The position numbers and the translations under genes were made by a program. This document shows positions 49,737 through 61,663 of a stretch of DNA of 64,000 nt, in pieces; position 1 is the first letter of the stretch; the number at the start of each line of letters is the position of its first letter. Source of the DNA: Osedax fenrisi (Eukaryota > Annelida > Polychaeta > Sabellida > Siboglinidae); assembly GCA_964019155.1 (NCBI GenBank), contig OZ025240.1, positions 19,193,021 to 19,257,020 on the forward strand, written 5' to 3'. A model generated the notes under the pieces. The model had not been told where the DNA came from and searched no databases. It saw only the letters and a list, made by a program, of their open reading frames with translations.

Positions 49737-52700
49737 TTATATTTTATTTGGTGGAGTCCTCCCATCCAGGAACTTAGATGAAGTTTTCACTTATAACCAT
49801 ATATGGCTCTAATGTCCCTTCGAAGCCGCTTTCATGTTAAGGCATCCATGGTTTTAACGAGAGCAGATCATTTATATATTTATACACAATTATATAAGAT
49901 CACTTCTAAATAATATTTTAAGACCCATTTTATAAAATTAATTAATGGTCCGGACGAGGGTTGAACCCATGTCCTACTGCTTGTGTGTCTGACGCCTTAG
50001 CCACTGAGCCACACAGGCAGTTAATATATATATGTGTGTGTGTATATAGCTACACACATTAGGACTATATTAACACAGTGCATACTACAATCCACTACTA
50101 CTACTACCGTTATCGTCACTAGGCTGAGCCCTGTAGATACGGAACGAGGTGAGCTCCCCATTCGGTCTGGCCGGTAGTGTCCAGTCTAGCTTGACCGTTG
50201 AGTGACCTATAGCCTGCACCGTCGGAGCCCCCATTCCAGTGGGCGTGGCTTCCGTCGTGATCACCTATGATAAGTAGTTCGGAGTATATTAATGTATGTG
50301 ATATATAAATGACGGATTGACGGCTTAATTATATAAAGAATTTTTTGATAGACTATATAAACACTTCGGGAATATCCCTAATTAGGTAATAAGTAGGAAG
50401 TATACACATCGACTAACAAGGCACTGTACAATACACTGAACATATTGAATCAGTGTACACTGTCACGGGTCATTGCACACAAGCACCACTAGATGTTATA
50501 CCAGTACCCTAATCACACACAAACACACACACACCACTAGATACACTACTGATAGACACACACATACTAGGCCCTACCTCTGTACCATCACACATACACA
50601 CACACACACACCACTAGATACACTACTGATAAACACACACATATTAGGCCCTACTTCTGTACCATCACACATACACACCACTAGATGGTACACTAAGCAT
50701 ACACACACACACACCACTACATATACTACTGATACACTAAGCACATACACACACACACGCACACTAATATCTACCTCTGTACCATCACACACGCACATAC
50801 ACACACACACACACATACTAGGCCCTACCTCTGTGCCATCGCTCGTGGAACAGCCATTAGCATTATCTACTGAACACGCCTGTATTCTGACGTTGTAGGT
50901 GGTATAGGCTGTCAGCTGATCAATCAGCAGGTCCACATCTTTACCTGCAATAGGGTACACGTGATCTTAACTCTGTATTCTTAACTGGGTATGTTGTTCC
51001 TACGCAATAATACATTAAATAAAATATAGTTTATTGAAATTATAATCCAAAGTATATGAAACAATAAAAAAGACAGTAAAAAGAATAAATGTATAATAAT
51101 AATTTAAGATTTACACATACTGAGGAAGTTAAAAGAAAAAACAATGTATACTAGCACTGTAATTGATTCTAATAATTACATGTAATTGCCCTATATGTAT
51201 AGGGTAATTAACGTGAATAGTTCGCAAAAATAAAATATATATATTTAAATACGTAAAATATGTATATATATAAATGCTTAAATAATATTATTAACTATCA
51301 CAATTACACGTACACATCTAATGCATAACTATTACGATTACACAGAATTATATATATATATATACATATACTAGACTATTACTCAATTATCTCATTTAAT
51401 ATTAAAGTGGTATTATAAACATACACACATACACATATACATCACCTACATAGATCTGCTGCTACGAACCGACGCCGAAAAGTTTGTAATCGCGTTGACC
51501 CGCGTTCAGCAGGACACGGTATTGATCTATAGTGTCGAGGTCGTCGGCCGGCGCCCACTCCACGAGCAGCTGAGTCGGCATTATCACAGTAACGTTGGGG
51601 GGCGCCGGTGTCTCGGGTGTTTGTTTGGGTGTTGCTACGGCGACTACCGAACTGTTCAAACCTCCCACTCCACTGATTACCTGTTGGATCGAATGTTAAC
51701 GCGATGTGTAGACAACAATATAGGGTGGGTATATAGATAGCAGTTCTATATATAGCTTGAGAGTGATTCATTATTATTAATATAATCCGAATTGTATAAT
51801 CAGTATAATCACAATGTAAGGAACAATATTTATATCATTCAGACTGAGAATTACAAAATTTTGAATTTACATAAGGATTTGTGTACATTGTCATAAATAA
51901 ATAATTATTATTTATAAATTAATAGATTATTTTCCAAATAATCAGATAATTTAAATTAAAATAAAGTTTTGAAATTAAAGAAATCACACAACATATAATA
52001 TTAGAAGTAGAGTTAAGTATAATATAAAGTATTTACCTCGACCATATATCCATACAAAGTTTGAGGAGATAAATCACGGTCCGTATAAACTCTAGTTTCT
52101 TCTGTGCCGATAATAGCAATCCTTCTCATTTCACTGCTTCCCGATTGGCTACGATATATTCTATATTCGGTAATCAGGCCATTTGGTCTTCCCGGTATCG
52201 ACCAATAGATCTCCACTACACTTGCGTTTATATTCAATATACGAGGTATGGAGAAATCTGTATATTGTATTAGTTTTCCTTTAGTATGCTTTTATTATTA
52301 TTATTAAGATAATATGATATATTTGATCAAAAACATTATGATGTTATTAGAATAGGCTTTGATTTATTTAAATTATATTAATATCACTAATAGATATAAA
52401 AGATTGTATGAAATAATTAATAATACAAATCTACTATTTATTATTTATTAAATAAATATTTAACAAAAAATAAAATAAATGTCGTTAATTTAATTATTGT
52501 TATAACGTATAATATTTGCCACCTTACTCGTTTATATGTATGTATATTATAACGTGTATATCATATCCTACTATACTGTGTTAAATTAATAACCTTGAGG
52601 AATAGCCTGATCACTCGAGAACGTAAGAACGCTGGTGTTACTGCATCCGATATCTGTACATGCGCTCAATATCAAACTGTACGAGTGGTAGGGCAGCAAA

Positions 52701-55700
52701 CCTGTGGCATTTATTTTACATTAAAGTTATCAGTGTATATACGTAGATTATAATTGAAATTATAGTTTATTATAAAACTGAATAGTAAATAAAGTTACTA
52801 TATAAATATATAACTATTATTTTAACCTAATATATATATATATATATATATATATTCATATAGTATATTGTATTCATATAATATATTCATATAGTATATT
52901 ATATTAATATAAATAACATGAATACAATAATAGAATGCATATAATATATATATATATATGCATTATGAAAGTCTATAATAAACAAATTATTATTAGAAAT
53001 ACTATTACAATATTCTGTAATTAAAATAACATAATCAAAAAATACTGAGATCCTTACATATCAAAATTCTTTTATTAATTTATAAAGGTGTATAATATGT
53101 GTTGAACTATATATATATATATATATTTACATATATTTTATAATATATGAGTATGATGTACTAAGCTATGCTTCTTCATTCAGCTAGATTACTTCCAAAA
53201 TCTAATATTATTATTATTATAAATATATAATATGTATATCTATTACTACAATAATTGCGTATCTAGTTTATCTAGGTACTAAATTATAATTCATCGAATA
53301 AAAATTAGGTGAATAATATAATGGATATAACTATATATTTATATAATATAAATATATTTACATAATTTGTATAGTATTCGTCACAGATAAATGTGTAAGA
53401 TTATTAAGCTGCCTATTAATATTCTGATTTTACTCTTGAACTGAGCCAATACATGCGAACATTCGTTCTAAAGAACAGATTTATGAATATTCACAAACAC
53501 ATGATGTTCGATTCGTTAAAACCGTGAATAGTATTCGAATATTCACGAATGTGGCCCCCACCATTAACACGCGCGTACGAAGCTCGAGCGCTAGTGGTCA
53601 ACCAACCGGTAAACGTGAACTCCCTAGCGTCGGCGGTCAGATTGGCGATAACGCCGACGGTCAAGTGGTCACTGGCGGTAAGGTACAGCCGGTACACCTC
53701 TATGATACCGTTCGGCTGGGTGGGAGTGTTCCACGCGAGGTGGGCGGACCTAGACGAACTACTCGTCACGGTCGGTCGGGTTAGACCGCTAGGCGGCGCC
53801 TGTAGCGTCGCTATCTTCAGCTGTCAATCAAAGAGTATTAGGTTCAATTAGTATCGTATATTTCACTTTTTATTAGGTAATTACTATTATGTAAGATTTA
53901 AAATGTGTATATATCACGATCGTCGTTATGATGACGAGAAAGTTTACAGAATATATTTCCTATATAAGAAGCGTAATGTATTATCTGTACTGTATATAGA
54001 TATTAACTTGTGAATATTATACTGATACTACGTCACGTATTTTATATTAAGACAAAGATTAATTTCTAGGATGGATTAACATACATAGATTAATAAATAA
54101 TTTTATAGTAGAAATAAATATAATGAAATAATACATACGTATGTTGTTATACTTAGTGTTACAGTTAACCTCTGAACTATCGACGCAGCCCACGTGATTA
54201 CAGATACGTAGAACATAGCTGTAGCTCTGATAAGGTCTGATGGCGTTGTTGTCGATGAAGGAACGTTGGCTGGAGTCCCTGAATATCTCTATGCCACCCC
54301 GTAATAGTATGTACCATAGGATCTCACCTGTGCACGATAATAGTAAACATGTATATATTATATCGCACTAGGTAAATAACGTTAATATATTCGCCAATAC
54401 TAAGAATAGACAAAAAATCAATCTTATTTTGAATTTTTTTAGGAGAATGATAAATTAAAGGAAAACAAAAATTATGAAAGAAAAGATTACTTTCAACTAA
54501 ATAGATGTGTTCTATATAGAATATATAGAATATTCTATTCAATTATATTATATTCCGTAGAAATATAAATAGTGAAAACAATTGAACCCATTATAATTCT
54601 AAATAATATTATATATAGTATAATATGTCATATATAACAGTGTTATCTAATATTGTTAAACTCAAAGTATAAATGTTAAGAAAATATAATCATTGTAAGT
54701 AAATTCTACAAAGGGAATATACATTAATAGCGATTTCAAGGAAAATTAGAAGAAGTACACATTAATCATATTATACATACTCACATACACGTTCATATAC
54801 ACACACACAAGTAATAGAACCATTAGCGTGGTCGGGTGGAGTCCAGTTCAAGAAGATAGTGTCCAAGTGGTCGGGTTGTACTACGGCGGTGGGGGCGTGA
54901 AGACCCGCTGGTAGGGCTTGTAGGGTCTGAGCCTCCGACTCAAGCGACGTGGAGCTGCCCGCGTTGTTCACCACCGTCACCGCGTAGTAGTAGGTCGTGT
55001 ACGGGGAGAGGTGTTCGTCTGGTGGGGTTGTCGTGGTTACCAGGTTTGTTTACTACGGGTAGCTATGTTAATGTTACTCGTTACGTTACAGTTCATATTA
55101 GTAGGTCGTGTACTGGGAGAGGTGTTCGTCTGGTGGGGTTGTCGTGGTTACCAAGTTTGTATACTACGGGTAGCTATGTTTATGTTACTCGTTACGTTAC
55201 ATATCATAGTAGTATATCGTGTACAGGGAGAGGTGTTCGTCTGGTGGGGTTGTCGTGGTTACCAGGTGTGTTTACTACGGGTAGCTATGTTTACATGCAT
55301 CGTAATAACTCTTTACATTACATATCGTAGTAGAATAGAGGTCTAGTCTGGTAGTGGTGGGAGTAAAGGGTGTCTTTGTTACTGTTTATTCACAGGACTA
55401 TTGGACAGGTGTTAACTATGATGTGATATGAGTTGTATAATTTGTAATGTTTCTATTTACGCCGCGGTTTATATCTTTCTGATAGAAGTACTCGCAAAGT
55501 AAAGAATGTGCATAGAGTTCATAAATTGAACAATATCCAATAAGTTTTGTATTACTCACTACATGTTTTTATCAAATTCAAATCTAGTTCATAGTAATAT
55601 TTACGTCGAGTTTACATATCGTAATCATTCAGAAATAGTAGGTTCACTTATCATACCGAATTAGATAATAGCTAAGTAGATATCATACGGGTAAGCCCTA

Positions 55701-58700
55701 CGCCGTACAGTGTCTACCGTTGTATAGAAGATCGGAGCCCGTGTAGACTTTAATGGGGTCGGTAGTGCAGACATCTCCTCCCCCCTCGTCGGAGCCGAGC
55801 ATCAGCTTCGAGGTTCTCGCGACCTCAGATACTAAATAGGAACCGCAGCGCAGACGAGAACGAGAGAAGTCGCACCGATTGCACAGCGCTCCGGATATCT
55901 GAGATATTGGACAGATTGTCCCGGTACCGCAATCTGAATTAAGCAAGTGTAATACGATGTAATAAAGCCACGCTAGGAATGAAGGGTAATCGAGTTTAAT
56001 GATACAATAGTAGTAACTCATTAACGGAAGAATCGCCGTTATATAAGTATTATGTAATTAAATGGTTTGGTTATTTATTGAAATCGATAAAATTTAACCA
56101 CGAGAAATAAATACAATTTATTAATGATATAGAAAATATAAATAATCTTTATTTGATAGGCCAGAAATGTATTGAACTTACTACTATAATTATAGCTTCA
56201 TAATGTCATACCGATATATGGTGGACCTAACCATTGAGGATTAGAGTTAACTGGTGAGGGTTGGGGTTAATAGCGAAAATGAGGGGCTAACCGGTGAGGG
56301 TTAGGGTTAATAGCGAAAAGGAGGGGCTAACCGTTGAGGGTTGGGGTTAATAGGGAAAAGGAGGGGCTAACCGTTGAGGGTTGGGGTTAATAGGGAAAAG
56401 GAGGGGCTAACCGTTGAGGGTTGGGGTTAATAGAGAAAAGGAGGGGCTAACCGGATTGCATGAGGGAGTGATCAGCGCATACTTGATTGTCGGCATTGAA
56501 GCCGTTTCGATTACAACAGCGCATCTCGTCGTTGATTAGCTCGACACCGCAGCATCTCTCGTCCGACACGATCTTCGCATCTTCACTAGCGTAAATGTGC
56601 GACTGCGTATTATGTAAGAATGTTAGCACCTTTTTATGTGTCTGTCTATATATCTGTTGATATTATAAGCTCATTATTATAATTATAATCATTTATTATA
56701 AGCTTTTTTTCCGTTTAGAATACAATAGATAAATAAAAATAGATATTAATAAAAAGCAATATTCCATGAATTATTACTTTTAAGAGGTTTAAAAAATTAC
56801 TATTATTATATATAAATATATTTTATATATATATATGTATATATATGTATATTTTCAATAAAATATCACTTATTATTAATACGTAATGACATAATAACGT
56901 ATTATTCTTTGTTTATTTCGATAAAATGTGTTATCATTAGTAAATATTTATACTTTATACTTTTGATAATAATATTTTACAATATTTTTCTTAAATAAAA
57001 TATCAATCAAAGACCATGGTTAATTTCATCAATATCTGAATGACCTTCAGAGATTCTATATAGAAGTGGTATATTAACCTTGTAGGTGTTGGTGACATCG
57101 TTACGACAGCAGCGAGTGGTCAACGCCGGAACATAATCTTGACCGCAGCACTGGAACAGCGGGCGGGGAGAGAACGCCCTACCAGACACAGAGGTACCAC
57201 AACATAACGAGGTGGTCTGAGATATCAGTCTGTGGCCGCAACACTCCACGCCGTACCCGTCCACTAGGGTGTCTGCGTAGGGTGTGTAGGGTGTGTAGCG
57301 TGATACTAAGGGTAGTGGTGAAGGTGGTGCTGGTGTTGGTGGTGGTAGTGGTAGAATTGCTGATGGTGATTGTGCAAGCGGTGGCGGTAGTAATACTATA
57401 ATAAAAGGGTACTAAAATAAGGATAAAAATGGCTTCGAAAGGAAATTAGAACTATATATATGGTTATAAGTGAATACTTCATCTAAGTTCCGGGATGGGA
57501 TGAAAGGAGTCCACCAAAATAACAATAACAATAACAATATACACCAATAAGAGTGCATTATAATAATGGTTATACTAATACATACTATTGCAGCATAATT
57601 GCAATCCTTTGTCGCTATACGGCATTCCTCTGCAGCATGCGTTCCCGTAATCAATGGTGATTCTATTCTCGTTGGGATCTTTACAGCAAATCTCATCTGT
57701 TTTCACTTCTACGTATCTATTCGATGTTATTCAAATTAAGCGAATAGTTTAATGAAATGATGAATGTGATTAAATAAAATTATTTAAAAAAATTAAAATG
57801 TAGTACAAATATTTGATTAAATATTAAATATTTAATTAAAAAAAATCTTCATAGAATTAAATAGCAAAGTTATAGATTGTTTAATACTAAAATATATAGT
57901 ATGGTATAAGTTATAAGATGTATATTGTCAAACAATAACTATACACATATGACTGATAAGAAAGTGAATACTATTCTCCGAATACTTAATACATACTTTT
58001 CTCCGCAACATTCGTGATGCTCCATCTTACTATAGAAGCGACCCCCGCAACATTGCATCGTCAGAAGGTCGTTAGGGGTACCGATTACGTAATGAGTATC
58101 GCAACAAATGTGACCCACTTTATTGTTGTACAGCGTACCATCACAGCAGGTCTACAACAAGCGAAATGGGTGGTAACGAATAGAGACAATGTGAATAAAA
58201 TAAAATAAATGTTAAATTGTATATTAATATATTTATATATATATATATATGTAAATATAGAATATGGCTTTAGATAGTTATAATAATTAAAGTTATATTA
58301 TCTCACATTCTTGGTTAGACTTTTCGGTGATATCTTAGTTAATTCGCATATAATTATTATTATTTGATTATTATCAAATTTAGGGTTTTACACCAGAGTA
58401 ATTATAGAAGCAGAGCTTATCCCAAATAATTACCCTGAATTATAACTATAATACGATAATGATCATTAACGCTGGCTGTGAATCGCTTACCTTAAGTCCA
58501 CTGTAACACTTATCTCCGCAGAAACTCTCCAGTATTCCACATTCCAAGTACGTACATTTGTTGTTCTTTTCCTTGTCATCTTGTCTGTGTGTTGTCGTAT
58601 TAAATTGTTGTATTGTTATATGATTAAGTTAGTAGATATTGTGAATGTGATATAACATATGTAGATAAGTTTAAATATTTACGATATAATTTAATTAATA

Positions 58701-60202
58701 TATTACATAATATAGGTTTGAAAATAATATCGCATGAACTAATATAATTATAAAGATAAAATAATGAATTTATATATTTTAATATATTATATTAAATGCA
58801 AATATATGTATTATTGAAGAAATGTGTTGTATTTGTTGTACTTTATTAATAGTTAAATAATTACCAAAATTCAATCATTTTATAGCATCTAGAGAGAGTG
58901 TATTTAAAAACTCATAGCTTAAGACGTGACATATTCTTAAATAAATATTTTACGTATAAAATAGCTGTAAAATAAATTAATAATTGTCATATAAATCAAT
59001 AATTTTCGATTCATGTAGGATATTATTATTATATCACGATTTATAATAGTTCAATAATATTATCTACGTATATTATAAGCTACGTGATAATAACTAACTT
59101 AACATCGCAGGTAGTCTTAGCTCTCCTCCAGAGTTCGTACCGGAGCAGGATTCCGTTAGTGCGAATAGGTACGGACCACACCACCCTAATGGCGCTCTCT
59201 GACATCACTCTGATCTGCGGAGCACCGACTCCATAGGGGCGAGACTCGAGAGTGGTGGCTCGCGTCACCCCGCTACGAAGACAAGCGTACACCGTACATA
59301 CCTCCACCTGGTGGTTGAACGATGTAATCATTTAACGATTATTTAGTTAGGGAGCGACATGATTATACACTTAATGCGTATTTCATAAAAAGTATTAAAT
59401 ATATATTAATGATACAATAGTACTAGTTTAAACAAGTACTTTAGTCTTTCCCTAATAAACTTAATCGTACTATGTATTATTATTTATTAAAAAATATACT
59501 ACAACATCTATACTGTGTTAATATCTTCCTAATAGATTTTATAATTATTTGAAATTATATATAATTGGTTAAATAATATAAATATATCTAAAAAATATTA
59601 AATACATATATATTAAAATTTGTGTTTAATATTTATATAATATTAACTCTAAATACACTAAATAGGTGTTTTATATTTATCCTGATATTTTATTATAAGA
59701 ATATTAATTTTATTTTTATAATTTATTCCATTCCTCAAAATTCTGATGACATTATTACAGATTTATATTAGTCCAATATATCTGTATTACAGTAACATTA
59801 TTGAATTATTATCGAATAACAAGTTACAACATTACGTTTACTATACAAAATAAAAATACATGCATGAGTTTAGATATACTATACCCGTTCGTTAATAATA
59901 CCTAATACACATAAAACCTTGATATTGTAAATCGTGAAGGGTTCGAGGTTCGAGACGATATGACTTCCCGATGTAATGATGGTCGTGGGATATCTGCGGT
60001 CATCCACTAACACCGTATAGGTCAGCACTCGGCCGTTAGCTATCACAGGGGCTCTCCAGGCTACCCTCACCGAGGTGTCGTTGATACTGGTCACCATCGG
60101 GGCTTGGAAACCTTCCGGTACTATGGGGCATCAGTGTGTTATATAAGTGTTATAAGTGTTCATTTGTTGTTTTATTCATATATTTATGAATACTGCAATA
60201 TA

Positions 60203-60259
<57 letters not shown>

Positions 60260-61605
60260 AATATATAAAACTTGAATGAAAATGAGGTCATACTCCATCA
60301 AACTATTCAATGGAATATATTTGGAGAATGTTGATTATAAATTAACCCAATAGAATACCAAATTAAGAATAGTCTAGATAAAAATACATGAATGCATTAG
60401 TAATTTGTATAAATACATGTAAGTATATAATTTATTATTTTTACACATTCTCTGAGTTATAAGTTTATACATATATTCAAGCGATCTACAATACAATTAC
60501 ATTAATAACTACCACCTCTATAAAAATCTATATACAGTATACTGTATCGGATTCAGCATTAACACTACATGACCTCGCATATTAGAGGTCGGTAGTAGAG
60601 GTCAAACTAACTTCCATCCGTAGTCATGACTTCGTAGCGGTTGCTCATGATTGTTGCTCCTCCGGGCATGGTTAGTATCACCCTGACGGTGTATAGGGTG
60701 GACGGACTCAACCCCGCTACCACTATAGAGGTCACCTGTAATGAAGCGGAACGTGAGAGGTGACTAGGACATAGTTGTGTGTGATTGCGTAACACTTAGT
60801 GATTACCATTAAACTCCCATTCACCCTATACAGAGAGAGAGTGTTATGGAAATATTCGATTTGTATATATTAATTTTATTATTATATAATCGTAGAAAAG
60901 AAATATTATTTTTATATTAGTACAATACGTATATATAACGTAATATACCAAACGTTATATATTTATTAAATAAAGTTATATTAGAATAAATAAATGATCG
61001 GCATATTATAGTAATATGAATAAAAAACACGTGTTTTCAAAAAGAATATTATATGTAATTAATTAAAAATAATATGATTGTTAATAATTCACGCATGTTT
61101 GTGTATATGTATGTATATATGTGTGTATATATGTGTGTATTTAGATTTATGAGTTAATATGTGTGTATTTAAATATGGGTATTATTATATATTTAGATTT
61201 ATATATCACAGTTATTTATATCATGTTAAAGTCTATGACTTCTTGAAAGGTCAATTTGTATCCGCTATATGTATTGTATACAATATAAATATATCATGAT
61301 TTTAATAAATAAATATTATTATTAATATTATTAGACGTGTATATGTGTACGTGAATTTGTGTACGTGCATTTGTATTAATGTTTGCAAGAACCTGGGTAG
61401 AAACACTCTCTCGGAGAATAGAAGAATTGATTGACGCTTTCTTTATTTCAATTTCTATTACAGATACTTCACCTTGTAGTTCTTGATTTGCTGCGATATG
61501 TATATAATTATCATATCTTTATTTCCACTTTGTTATTTTATATATATATATATTAATATTTTATTGATTGTAGTCTATTTCAAAGATAAAAATTATAAAT
61601 ATATA

Positions 61606-61663
<58 letters not shown>

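Noticed and set aside
49950..50020. Possible tRNA gene on the minus strand
   Set aside because: A and B boxes are present, but the arms do not pair as a cloverleaf by eye and an A-tailed body follows. It is a SINE head.
50473..50960. Thr/His-rich plus-strand frame and the long minus-strand frame through the CA array
   Set aside because: The plus frame is CA microsatellite. The minus frame is e20 plus readthrough of its intron; only 50829-50944 is exon by homology.
55011..55346. Plus-strand frames of 102-111 codons with a Gly-Tyr-Gln-Val repeat
   Set aside because: Created by three 111-bp copies of the e14 acceptor region, antisense to USH2A.
57412..57696. 94-codon minus frame with FWWTPFIPSRNLDEVF
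   Set aside because: Antisense translation of the SINE 3' end plus the wrong frame of e10.
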